Source: Armatimonadota bacterium (lineage in GTDB: Bacteria > Sysuimicrobiota > Sysuimicrobiia > Sysuimicrobiales > Kaftiobacteriaceae). From it: a stretch of DNA of 64,000 nucleotides. The notes under the pieces are model-generated. The model saw only the letters and a program-made list of their open reading frames with translations. It ran no database searches and had not been told where the DNA came from. The stretch lies in assembly GCA_031081675.1 (NCBI GenBank), contig JAVHLZ010000004.1:52311-116310 (forward strand), given 5' to 3'. The position numbers were made by a program, and so were the translations under genes. Positions 43,029 through 51,296 of the stretch are shown piece after piece (the first letter of the stretch is position 1; each line of letters opens with the position of its first letter).

Positions 43029-43823
43029 ATGCTCACCCTGACCAACGTCGAGGTGGTCTACTGGGGCACCATCCTGGTGCTCAAAGGGGTGTCGTTGACC
43101 GTCCCCGCCGGCCAGATCACGGCGCTGATCGGCGCCAACGGAGCCGGCAAGACCACCACCTTGAAGGCCGTCACCGGGCTCATCCGGCTGGAGCGCGGGG
43201 AGGTGACCCGGGGCAGCATCGAGTTTCTGGGCCGGCGCATCGACAACTGGCTGCCCGAGGACACGGCCCGCGAGGGGATCGTGATGGTGCGCGAGGGGCG
43301 GCGGCTGTTCGAGGAGCTGACGGCGGAGGAGAACCTGCTGGTGGGCGCCGCCCTGCGCGGGGGCGGCCTCCGCGCCGCCCGGGACCGGCTGGACCTGGTG
43401 TACGCCTACTTTCCGCGCCTGGCGGAGCGGCGCCGCGCGCGGGCCGGCTACCTGTCGGGTGGGGAGCAGCAGATGCTGGCCATCGGCTGCGCCCTGATGT
43501 CCCGTCCCCGGCTCCTGCTGCTGGACGAGCCCAGCCTGGGGCTGGCCCCGCGCGTGGCCCGGGAGATCTTCGACCTCATCCGCCGGCTCAACGCCGACGA
43601 GGGCGTGACCATCTTCCTGGTGGAGCAGAACGCCCGGATGGCCCTGGAGCTGGCGTCCTATGGCTACGTGATGGAGAACGGCCGGATCGTCCTGGACGGC
43701 CCCACGCACAAACTGCGGGAGGACGCCGACGTCGAGGAGTTCTACCTGGGCGTCCGGGGCGACCAGCGGCGGCTGTTCAGCGAGGTCAAGAGCTACAAGC
43801 GCGCCCGCCGCTGGCTGGCCTGA
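43029..43823 (+). CDS. livF: Liv-type ABC transporter ATPase LivF
   Basis: 264 aa starting MLTLTNVEVVYWGTILVLKG. Walker A GANGAGKTT, signature YLSGGEQQMLAIG, Walker B RLLLLDEPSLGLAP, and switch His replaced by Gln in VEQN, as usual for LivF. ATG 43002 would add nine non-conserved residues that lie inside a hairpin. Longer C-terminus (SYKRARRWLA) than usual. Confidence 0.92.
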   Translation: MLTLTNVEVVYWGTILVLKGVSLTVPAGQITALIGANGAGKTTTLKAVTGLIRLERGEVTRGSIEFLGRRIDNWLPEDTAREGIVMVREGRRLFEELTAEENLLVGAALRGGGLRAARDRLDLVYAYFPRLAERRRARAGYLSGGEQQMLAIGCALMSRPRLLLLDEPSLGLAPRVAREIFDLIRRLNADEGVTIFLVEQNARMALELASYGYVMENGRIVLDGPTHKLREDADVEEFYLGVRGDQRRLFSEVKSYKRARRWLA

Positions 43824-43825
43824 TG

Positions 43826-43873
43826 CGGGATCCGGGATCCGAGATCGGTTCCTGATCCCGGATCTCAGATCAC
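43826..43873. repeat. GATCCCGGATC repeats between convergent livF and livM
   Basis: GGGATCCGGGATCCGAGATC and, after seven bases, GATCCCGGATCTCAGATC form an imperfect inverted repeat. It shares its core with the repeats at 37434-37462. Likely a bidirectional structure between converging genes. Confidence 0.55.
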
Positions 43874-43877
43874 GCCC

Positions 43878-44867
43878 CTAGTAGGCGAAGGGCCACAGGT
43901 CCACCTTGCGCTTGAGCTTGCGCAGCAGCATCGCCAGGCCTCCGGGCTCCCAGATCAGCAGGGCGATCAGGACCGTCCCGAACAGCACCTCCCGCAGCGG
44001 GATGACCACCTTCGCAAACGCGGGCACCACCGCCGTCAGGGCGGGGGTGGCGATCTTCAGCCCCTGGGACAGGGCCACCACGAACGCGGCCCCCAGGTGG
44101 GCGCCCCAGATGCTGGTCAGGCCTCCGATGACCACCATGGCCACGTAGTCGATGGACGCGCCGACGGTGAACTGCTCGGTGGTGATCAGCCGCTGGTAGT
44201 GGGCCCACAGGCTGCCGGCCAGCCCGGCGTAGGCGGCGGCCAGACCGAAGGCCAGGGCCTTGTAATGCAGCAGGGGGATCCCCAGGACCTGGGCCGCGTA
44301 GTCCCGGTCCCGGATCGCCATCCACACCAGCCCGACGCGGCTGCGGGCCAGGTTGGCCAGCGCCGCCCCGGCCAGCAGCCACACGCAAAGCAGCAGGTAG
44401 TAGAACTGGACCTCGGTGCGCACCACCCACCGCCCCACGCCCAGGGGCGGGACCGACAGCGCGCCCACCCCTCCGGTGGCGTGGATGAGGGCGTACTCGG
44501 TCAGGAACTGGAACGCCAGGGTGGCAATGGCCAGGTACAGGCCCTTGATGCGCAGCGACGGCAGGCCGACCACCATGCCGCCGGCGCAGGTCAGGGCCGT
44601 CGCCCCCACCATCGCCAGGGGCACGGGCAGTCCGGCGCGGGCCAGCGCCGCGGACCCGTAGGCGCCCAGCGCCATGAACGCCGCGTGGCCCAGGGAAATC
44701 TGGCCGGTGAGTCCGGTCAGCAGCGTGAGCCCGCAGGCCCCGATGGCGAAGATGCCGATGGTGTTCAGCAGGAAGATGAACCGCCCCAGCCACACGGGCG
44801 CCAGGACCAGGGCGGCCACCAGCAGGACCATGCCCGCCCGGTAGCCAGGGCGATCCAGGATCGCCAT
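43878..44867 (-). CDS. livM: Liv-type ABC transporter permease LivM
   Basis: 329 aa from the first available ATG, with about ten hydrophobic helices and the LivM segments GACGLTLLTGLTGQISLGHAAF and GGLTSIWGAHLGAAFV. In the same frame upstream, residues IRPSGTFVTTYAQDM match the usual LivM N-terminus, yet no ATG, GTG or TTG occurs between the livH stop (TAG at 44955-44957) and the ATG at 44867. True initiation may use an ATC preceded by GAGGGGG. Channel subunit with LivH. Confidence 0.88.
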   Translation of the reverse strand: MAILDRPGYRAGMVLLVAALVLAPVWLGRFIFLLNTIGIFAIGACGLTLLTGLTGQISLGHAAFMALGAYGSAALARAGLPVPLAMVGATALTCAGGMVVGLPSLRIKGLYLAIATLAFQFLTEYALIHATGGVGALSVPPLGVGRWVVRTEVQFYYLLLCVWLLAGAALANLARSRVGLVWMAIRDRDYAAQVLGIPLLHYKALAFGLAAAYAGLAGSLWAHYQRLITTEQFTVGASIDYVAMVVIGGLTSIWGAHLGAAFVVALSQGLKIATPALTAVVPAFAKVVIPLREVLFGTVLIALLIWEPGGLAMLLRKLKRKVDLWPFAY

Positions 44868-44954
44868 GTCCTGGGCGTAGGTGGTGACAAAGGTGCCCGA
44901 GGGCCGGATGCTCTTCGCCCCCTCGTCGGGATGGTCCGGCCCCGCGGATCCACC

Positions 44955-45836
44955 CTACAGGCGCTCGATGTGCTCCGTTCCGAACAACCCGTAGGGCCGG
45001 ACCAGCAGGACCAGCAGGATGACCACAAAGGGCGTGATGTCCTTGAACCCGTAGATCACGTGGGCGTCGATGTAGCCGCCCACCACCGTTTCCACCACCC
45101 CGATGGCCAGCCCCCCCACGATCGCCCCGGGAATGCTGTCCAGCCCGCCCAGGATGACCGCGGCCAGGGCCTTGAGCCCCACGTGGGCCAGGGCGAAGTT
45201 CACCCCCAGCCACAGGCCCAGCAGGATCCCGCCCACCGCCCCGGCGGTGGCCGCAAACGCCCAGGCGTAGGCAAAGACCCGCCGCAGGCTCACCCCCAGG
45301 GTGCTGGCGGTCAGCTGCTCGTTGGCGGCGGCGCGCATGGAGATCCCCACCAGGGTGTACCGGAAGAACAGCCAGAACGCTCCCAGCAGGACGGCGGCCG
45401 TGGCGGCGCTGTAGACCCCCACGGCCTGCAGGGGGATCCCCGCCACCCGCACCACCCCCGCCGGCAGGACCGGGGGAAAGTTGCGCGTGCTGCCGCCCCA
45501 GATCCCCACCATCGCTCCCCGCACGATGTAGCCCAGGGCCAGGGTCACGATCACCACCGACAGCAGCGGCTGGCCGAACAGCGGCCGCATGATGGCCCGC
45601 TCCACGGCGAACCCCAGCGCCGCCGCGGCCAGCAGCGTGACCGTCACGGCCAGGGGGAAGGGGAGGACCTGGGCCAGGGCGATGGCCAGATAGCCCCCGA
45701 ACAGGACCAGCTCCCCGTGGGCCAGGTTGAGGATCCTGGTGGATTTGTACAGGAGCGCGAAGCCCAGGGCGATCAGCGCGTAGATGCTGCCCACCGCCAC
45801 CCCGTTGAGCAGGCCGCTCGCCGCAAACTCGATCAC
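44955..45836 (-). CDS. livH: Liv-type ABC transporter permease LivH
   Basis: 293 aa, GTG start overlapping the stop of the acyl-CoA ligase gene (GTGA). Typical LivH start: FAASGLLNGVAVGSIYALIALGFALLYKSTRILNLAHGEL (in part). About eight helices, VGLKALAAVILGGLDSIPGAIVGG loop facing the ATPases. In frame with livM downstream. Confidence 0.92.
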   Translation of the reverse strand: MIEFAASGLLNGVAVGSIYALIALGFALLYKSTRILNLAHGELVLFGGYLAIALAQVLPFPLAVTVTLLAAAALGFAVERAIMRPLFGQPLLSVVIVTLALGYIVRGAMVGIWGGSTRNFPPVLPAGVVRVAGIPLQAVGVYSAATAAVLLGAFWLFFRYTLVGISMRAAANEQLTASTLGVSLRRVFAYAWAFAATAGAVGGILLGLWLGVNFALAHVGLKALAAVILGGLDSIPGAIVGGLAIGVVETVVGGYIDAHVIYGFKDITPFVVILLVLLVRPYGLFGTEHIERL

Positions 45837-47797
45837 GGCGCGTCCGGGACCTCCCGGATCTGGAGGGTGGTCGATACCTGGCGGGTGGTGCCGTCCTCGT
45901 AGCGCACCAGGAAGGTGGCGTCGAAAGCGGGCCGGCCCTCGCCCAGGGCGGCGATCAGGTCGCGGTAGCGCTCGGCGATGAACCGGCGTCGCAGCTTGCG
46001 GGTGCGGGTCAGCTCGTCGTCGTCGGGGTGGAACTCCTTGTACAGCGAGACGAACCGCCGCACCCGCCAGGCGGGCTGCAGGCGGCTGTTGACGTCCCGC
46101 ACGATGCCCTCCAGCAGGTCCAGGACCTGGGGCTTCTGGGAGAGGTCCGCGTAGGACGTGTAGGCGATCCCCCGGTCCTCGGCCCACTTGCCCACGCTGC
46201 GCATCTCGATGGTCACGATGGCCGACAGGGTGGACCCGTCGGGGCCGCAGACCACCATCGCCTCCTGGATGTAGGGCGTGAACTTCAGCATGGCCTCGAT
46301 GACCCACGGGCTCACCCGGGAGCCGTCGGCCAGCGTGATCACGTCCGACATCCGGTCGAACATGATCACGTCCCCGCTGGGGTCCAGGGTGCCGTAGTCG
46401 CCCGAATGCAGCCACCCGTCCCGCAGGGCCCGGGCGGTGGCCTCGGGGTTCTTGTAGTATCCCGCGAAGACGCTGGGGCTGCGGCTGATGATCTCCCCCT
46501 CCGGCGTCAGCCGCACCTCGGTGTGGGCGATGGGATAGCCCATGGTCCAGAAGCGCACCTGCCCGTCCCGGTGGACGCAGGAGATGCCGGCGATCTCGGT
46601 CTGCCCGTAGATCTGCTTGAGGTTGACCCCCAGGGCGTGGAAGAAGGCGAAGTAGTCCGGCCCCAGGGGCGACCCGCCGTTCCACGCCACCCGGATCCGG
46701 GCAAACCCGATCTTGTCGAGCAGGGGGCGGTACACCAGCCAGCGGGCCGGGACCCGCAGCGTCCGTACCCACCAGGGGACCGGCTGTCCCCGGGACCGCA
46801 GGTGCACCACCCGCAGGCCGAGGTCCAGGGCCCAGTCGTAGACCCGCCGCCGCAGCCAGCCGGCGTCCAGGATCCGCACCGTCACGGCGGTGTGGAGGCC
46901 CTCGTAGATCCGCGCCGGGGCGAAGGTGAAATGCGGCGCGATCTCCCGGAAGTCCCGCTGGGCGGTGTCGGGCTCTTCGGGGAAGTTGACGGTGAACCCC
47001 ACCAGCAGGTGCAGGGTGGTGGACAGCATCTGCTCCCCGATCCAGGCGAAGGGCAGGTAGGAGACGAACTCGTCCCCCGCGCCGATGTGGGGCTCCACCG
47101 CGTGGAAGTTCATCCCCTGGGCGATGAGGTTGCGGTAGGTGAGCATGGCCAGCTTGGGCAGGGCAGTGGTCCCCGACGTCTGGCAGAAGATGGCCACGTC
47201 GTCGGCCCGCCCCGCGTCCACCAGCCGGTCGAACAGCTCCGGCTCGCGGGCGTCCAGCTCCCGGCCCAGGCGCTCCACGTCGGCGACGCCGATCAACCGG
47301 GGGTGGCGGTAGCGCCACATCCCCCGCCAGTCCTCCACGATGATCCGCTCGATCCCGGGCAGCTGGGCCTCCGCGGCCAGGATCTTGTCCACCTGCTCCT
47401 GGTCTTCGCAGAAGACGAATCGGGCGTCGGCGAACGCCAGCAGCTGGGCCAGCTGGTCCGCCAGGCTGTCCTGGTACATGCCGTAGGTGATAGCCCCCGC
47501 GCTCTGGGCGCCCAGGGCGGCGAAGAACAGCTCCGGCCGGTTGTCCCCGATCAGCGCGAGGACCTCGCCCCGCCGGAGCCCGAGCGCCACCAGCCCCAGG
47601 CCGACGGCCCGGGCGCGGTCGTAGTACTCCCGCCAGGAGATGGGCCGCCAGATACCCCGGTCCTTCTCCCGGAAGGCCGCCCGGTCGCCGAACCGGCGGG
47701 CGTTGCGGCGCAGCAATTTGGGGAAGGTGTCGGCGGCGGGGTCCAGGGGGAACTCCACCGCCGGCTGCGGGCGCTCGGCCACCCGGGCCGCGCTCAC
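45833..47797 (-). CDS. acyl-CoA synthetase (AMP-forming, long-chain type)
   Basis: 654-aa adenylate-forming enzyme. ATP loop TSGTTALPKLAMLTYRN, acceptor region QIYGQTEIAGIS, WLHSGDYG and the C-terminal hinge DRMSDVITLADG are visible. GTG start overlaps the livG stop. Size and motifs suit long-chain or FadD15-like ligases. Lying between transporter ATPase and permease genes, it probably activates the imported acid with CoA. Confidence 0.9.
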   Translation of the reverse strand: MSAARVAERPQPAVEFPLDPAADTFPKLLRRNARRFGDRAAFREKDRGIWRPISWREYYDRARAVGLGLVALGLRRGEVLALIGDNRPELFFAALGAQSAGAITYGMYQDSLADQLAQLLAFADARFVFCEDQEQVDKILAAEAQLPGIERIIVEDWRGMWRYRHPRLIGVADVERLGRELDAREPELFDRLVDAGRADDVAIFCQTSGTTALPKLAMLTYRNLIAQGMNFHAVEPHIGAGDEFVSYLPFAWIGEQMLSTTLHLLVGFTVNFPEEPDTAQRDFREIAPHFTFAPARIYEGLHTAVTVRILDAGWLRRRVYDWALDLGLRVVHLRSRGQPVPWWVRTLRVPARWLVYRPLLDKIGFARIRVAWNGGSPLGPDYFAFFHALGVNLKQIYGQTEIAGISCVHRDGQVRFWTMGYPIAHTEVRLTPEGEIISRSPSVFAGYYKNPEATARALRDGWLHSGDYGTLDPSGDVIMFDRMSDVITLADGSRVSPWVIEAMLKFTPYIQEAMVVCGPDGSTLSAIVTIEMRSVGKWAEDRGIAYTSYADLSQKPQVLDLLEGIVRDVNSRLQPAWRVRRFVSLYKEFHPDDDELTRTRKLRRRFIAERYRDLIAALGEGRPAFDATFLVRYEDGTTRQVSTTLQIREVPDAP

Positions 47798-48573
47798 GAC
47801 GCCCCCTCCCCCAGGTACGCGCGGACCACGTCCGGGTGCCGCTGCACGTCGGCGGGCCGGCCCGAGGCGATGACCCGCCCGTAATCCATCGCCACGACCC
47901 GGTCGCACAGGTCCATCACCACGCCCATGTCGTGCTCGATGAGGACGATGGGCAGTCCCCGGACCTCCTTCAGCTCCAGCAGGTAGCGGGCCATGTCCAC
48001 CTTCTCGTCCAGGCTCATCCCCGCCATGGGTTCGTCCAGGATCAGGACCTGCGGGTCCAGGGCCAGGGCCCGCCCCAGTTCCACCTTCTTCTGGATTCCG
48101 TAGGGGAGGTCGGCCACCGGATGGTGGCGCACCGCCTCGATCTCCAGGAAGTCGATGATCTCCTCCACCACCGCCCGGTGGGCCACGTGCTCCCGCCGCG
48201 CGGGCCCCACGTACACCGCGCAGGCCAGGACGCCGGCGGTCATGCGGATGGCCCGCCCGGTCATGATGTTGTCCAGGACCGTCATCCCCGGATACAGGGC
48301 GATGTTCTGAAACGTCCGCCCGATGCCCAGCGCGGCCCGGGCGTGCGGGGGCAGGTCGGTGATGTCGCGGCCGCAGAAGGTGATCCGTCCGCGCTGGGGG
48401 CGATAGAAGCCGTTGATGCAGTTGAGAACGCTGGTCTTGCCGGCGCCGTTGGGACCGATGATACCCAGGATCTCCCCCGGGCCCAGGCCGAACGTCACCC
48501 CGTCCACCGCCTGGACCCCCCGGAAGCTCAGGTGCAGGTCTGTGACCTGGAGGATGGGCTCCCCGCCGCCCAT
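47794..48573 (-). CDS. livG: Liv-type ABC transporter ATPase LivG
   Basis: 259 aa. Walker A GPNGAGKTS, LivG-specific GIGRTFQNIALYPGMTVLDN, signature LPYGIQKKVELGRAL, Walker B VLILDEPMAGMS, switch IEHDM. First gene of livG-ligase-livH-livM; divergent from the second ligase gene at 48653. Confidence 0.94.
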   Translation of the reverse strand: MGGGEPILQVTDLHLSFRGVQAVDGVTFGLGPGEILGIIGPNGAGKTSVLNCINGFYRPQRGRITFCGRDITDLPPHARAALGIGRTFQNIALYPGMTVLDNIMTGRAIRMTAGVLACAVYVGPARREHVAHRAVVEEIIDFLEIEAVRHHPVADLPYGIQKKVELGRALALDPQVLILDEPMAGMSLDEKVDMARYLLELKEVRGLPIVLIEHDMGVVMDLCDRVVAMDYGRVIASGRPADVQRHPDVVRAYLGEGAS

Positions 48574-48652
48574 TGCCGTCTATTTACGGGCTTCCGGGAC
48601 GGCCCTCCTCCACCAGGAAGCCGCCGGGCGGAGAGAAAAGAGGAACGTCCAG

Positions 48653-49903
48653 ATGAGACCGATCCAGCCCGACGTCTACGACCCCGCCGAGACCCAGCCG
48701 CCCGAGCAGCGCCGGGCGGCCCAGGAACAGGCCCTGCGCCGGATCCTCCGGCAGGCCGCCGCCCACGCCCCGGCGGTGCGCGCGGCGCTGCAGGCGGCCG
48801 GGTGCGACCCCGACACCATCACCCTCGAGGACCTGGGCCGGCTGCCGGTCCTGCCCAAGGAGGGTCTGCCCGCCCGGCAGGCAACCAGCCCGCCGTTCGG
48901 CGGATGGCTGGGGGCGCCTCCCGAGCAGGTCCGCCGGATCTTCGCCTCCCCGGGGCCCATCTACGAGCCCGAAGGACACCGCCCCGACTACTGGGGGTTC
49001 GCGCCGGCGCTGTACGCCGGGGGGTTCCGCCGCGGGGACGTGGTGGTGAACACCTTCTCGTATCACCTCACGCCGGCGGGGGCGATGTTCGACGGGGCGC
49101 TCCTGAGCCTGGGCTGCATCGTCGTTCCCACCGGCGTCGGACACCTGGACATCCAGGTCCGCACCCTCCAGGACCTGCGGGCGGCGGGATTCATCGGCAC
49201 CCCCAGCTTCCTGGCGGCCGTCCTGGAGCACCTGGAGCAGTCCGGAGGACGGTCGCCGCTGCGGCGGGCATTTGTCTCCGGCGAGCCGCTGCCCGAGTCG
49301 CTGCGCGCCACCCTCGAGTCCCGCCACGGCCTGCGGATCAGCCAGGGCTATGCCATCGCCGACCTGGGGCTGGTGGCCTACGAATGCGACCGGCGCGCCG
49401 GGCTGCACCTGGCGGACCGGGTGGTGGTGGAACTCGTCGACCCGTCCACCGGCACCGCCGTGGCGGACGGGGAGGCGGGGGAGGTGGTGGTGACCTTTCT
49501 GGAGCCCCTGTACCCGCTGCTGCGGCTGGGCACGGGAGACCTGGCGCGCCTGGCGCCGGGGGGCTGTCCCTGCGGGCGCACCGCCGCGCGGCTGGAGCGC
49601 ATCCTGGGCCGGGTGGGCGAGGCGGTGAAGGTGCGCGGGATCTTCCTGCACCCCCGCGAGCTGGAGGCGGCGGTGCGCCGCCATCCCCAGATCGGCCGCT
49701 ACCAGGCGGTGGTCTCCCGCCGCGACCACCAGGATGAGCTGACGGTGCGGGTGGAGGCCGAAGGCGCGGCGGCCGATCTGGCCGCGGCCGTGGCCCGCAG
49801 CATCTACGAGGTCACGCGGCTGCGGGCGGCGGTGGAGGTGGTCTCCCCGGGCACCCTGGGACCGGACGACGCGCGGATCCTGGACCGTCGCCGGTGGGAC
49901 TGA
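48653..49903 (+). CDS. phenylacetate-CoA ligase-like enzyme (PaaK family)
   Basis: 416 aa, ATG with AGAGGA upstream. Family features: LPVLPKEGLPARQ near 60, SPGPIYEPEG (variant of the SSGTTG loop), GYAIADLGLVAYECD in place of YG(M/L)TE, TGDLARLAPGGCPCGRT and GRVGEAVKVRGIFLHP. PaaK-type enzymes activate phenylacetate or other aryl acids. The altered ATP loop suggests a changed substrate or activity. Divergent from livG, so control may be shared with the transporter. Confidence 0.85.
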   Translation: MRPIQPDVYDPAETQPPEQRRAAQEQALRRILRQAAAHAPAVRAALQAAGCDPDTITLEDLGRLPVLPKEGLPARQATSPPFGGWLGAPPEQVRRIFASPGPIYEPEGHRPDYWGFAPALYAGGFRRGDVVVNTFSYHLTPAGAMFDGALLSLGCIVVPTGVGHLDIQVRTLQDLRAAGFIGTPSFLAAVLEHLEQSGGRSPLRRAFVSGEPLPESLRATLESRHGLRISQGYAIADLGLVAYECDRRAGLHLADRVVVELVDPSTGTAVADGEAGEVVVTFLEPLYPLLRLGTGDLARLAPGGCPCGRTAARLERILGRVGEAVKVRGIFLHPRELEAAVRRHPQIGRYQAVVSRRDHQDELTVRVEAEGAAADLAAAVARSIYEVTRLRAAVEVVSPGTLGPDDARILDRRRWD

Positions 49904-49914
49904 GAGGGCGGCCT

Positions 49915-49944
49915 TTGAAGCCGCGCGTGCGTCCGTAGTATAAT
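49915..49944 (+). promoter_or_regulatory. promoter for rpsU
   Basis: TTGAAG (49915-49920) and TATAAT (49939-49944) with an 18-base spacer. The rpsU ATG is about 100 bases downstream. The leader is GC-rich without a recognised element. Confidence 0.7.
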
Positions 49945-50052
49945 GGCCCAGTGTCTAGCATCGTGCCGTACGGCCGGCGGTGGGCCGGGGCGCCGCCAGG
50001 CCGACGCCACCCGGGAGGAACCGCGGCGGGCGGCGCGGAGGAGGTGGGGGAG

Positions 50053-50223
50053 ATGACCGAGGTTCGCGTCGGCAAGGACGAGACTCTGGACAGCGCCCTG
50101 CGCAGGTTCAAGCGGCAGGTGAAGCGCTCGGGCATCCTCACCGACGCCCGCCGGCACGAGCACTACGAGTCGCCCAGCGCCAAGCGGCGGCGCAAGATGG
50201 CACGCCGGCGCCGGAGGGGGTAG
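50053..50223 (+). CDS. rpsU: 30S ribosomal protein S21
   Basis: 56 aa beginning [20 protein letters not shown], the usual S21 start, with the basic C-terminus [26 protein letters not shown] precedes the ATG; an in-frame ATG at 49951 would add unrelated sequence. S21 helps initiation by contacting the Shine-Dalgarno helix. The rpsU-yqeY order is conserved in Firmicutes. Confidence 0.95.
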   Translation: MTEVRVGKDETLDSALRRFKRQVKRSGILTDARRHEHYESPSAKRRRKMARRRRRG

Positions 50224-50292
50224 GCCGTCCCGGCGGCCGGGCAGGGGAGGAAGATCTCTCGGCCGGTGTCGGGCCCGGGGCGGGATGAGGGT

Positions 50293-50319
50293 GCGGAGGG
50301 GGACGCGGTCCCCCTCCGC
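50293..50319. repeat. perfect 12-bp hairpin between rpsU and yqeY
   Basis: GCGGAGGGGGAC and GTCCCCCTCCGC flank a GCG triloop. No U-tract follows, so it is more likely an mRNA-stabilising or processing structure than a classical terminator. Confidence 0.6.
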
Positions 50320-50342
50320 GCGTACGCGCGGGCAGAATCGCG

Positions 50343-50795
50343 ATGAGCCTCGCCGAGCGGCTGACGGCCGACCTCCATCAGGCCATGCGGGCCGGAGACA
50401 CCCTGCGGGTGTCCACCATCCGGCTGGCCCGGGCGGCGGTCCGCAACGCGGAGATCGAACGGGGTCACACCCTGTCCGACGACGAGGTGATCGAGGTCCT
50501 GACCCGGGAGATGAAGCGGCGGCGGGAGGCCATCGAGGCCTACACCCGCGCCGGCCGGGATGACCTCGCCCGCAAGGAGTCTCTGGAGCTGGCCATCCTG
50601 GCCGAGTACGTGCCCCCGCCTCTGTCTGCGGAGGAGTTGCAGCGCATCGTGGCCGAGGCCATCGAGCGCGTCGGCGCCCGCGACGCGCGGGACGTGGGCC
50701 GCGTGATGGCCGCGGTGATGCCCCAGGTGCGGGGGCGCGCCGACGGCGCCGCCGTGGCCGAGCTGGTGCGCCAGGCCCTCGGCCAGCCGCGGTGA
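50343..50795 (+). CDS. yqeY: GatB/YqeY-domain protein
   Basis: 150 aa with the YqeY helical domain: LRLARAAVRNAEIERG-like N-terminal part (here IRLARAAVRNAEIERG), DDEVIEVLTREMKRRREAIEAY, EYVPPPLSAEEL. Related to the tail of GatB that contacts tRNA. Function of the stand-alone form is unknown. Follows rpsU. Confidence 0.93.
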   Translation: MSLAERLTADLHQAMRAGDTLRVSTIRLARAAVRNAEIERGHTLSDDEVIEVLTREMKRRREAIEAYTRAGRDDLARKESLELAILAEYVPPPLSAEELQRIVAEAIERVGARDARDVGRVMAAVMPQVRGRADGAAVAELVRQALGQPR

Positions 50796-50819
50796 CTGCC
50801 GCCGCCGATCCGGACGCCG

Positions 50820-51296
50820 ATGCCGCCATCGCGGGGTCGCGTGCGTAAGCCCGTCCGACAGGCCCGCAGCGCCGGCGGGGTGGTTTTCCGCCGGCGGGAC
50901 GGCCGGCACGAGATCCTCCTGCTGCGCCACACCAGCGGCCGGTGGATGCTGCCCAAAGGAACCATCGAAGAGGGGGAAACGCCCGAAGAGGTGGCCCTGC
51001 GGGAGGTGCGGGAGGAGGCCGGCCTGTCGCGGCTGCGGGTGGTGGCGGACCTGGGCGAGGAGCGCTACTCGTTCTACTGGCGGGCGGACCGCACGTACTA
51101 CGACAAGACCGTCCGGTACTTCCTGCTGGAGTTTCTGGGGGGCGAGGAGCCCCGCCCGCAGGCCGAGGAAGGGTTCGTGGCCTGCGAGTGGGTCTCCCCC
51201 GACGAGGCCCTGACCCGCATCGCGTACAAGGAGACCCGGGAGGTGGTGCGCCGCGCGCGGGACTACCTGGAGGGAGGATCCGATGCGCCCCGATGA
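50820..51296 (+). CDS. Nudix hydrolase
   Basis: 158 aa. The Nudix box is GTIEEGETPEEVALREVREEAGL (G at about 47), fitting Gx5Ex7REUxEExGU. KPVRQARSAGGVVFRRR and LLRHTSGRWMLPKG resemble MutT/Ap4A-hydrolase types. Substrate uncertain. Its end overlaps the aminotransferase start by 14 bases. Confidence 0.9.
   Translation: MPPSRGRVRKPVRQARSAGGVVFRRRDGRHEILLLRHTSGRWMLPKGTIEEGETPEEVALREVREEAGLSRLRVVADLGEERYSFYWRADRTYYDKTVRYFLLEFLGGEEPRPQAEEGFVACEWVSPDEALTRIAYKETREVVRRARDYLEGGSDAPR

Noticed and set aside
43870..45213. Minus-strand frame overlapping livM and livH
   Set aside because: Out of phase with both permeases and without hydrophobic helices; shadow of real genes.
50293..50319. Intrinsic terminator after rpsU
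   Set aside because: The hairpin is perfect but no U-tract follows; kept only as a hairpin.
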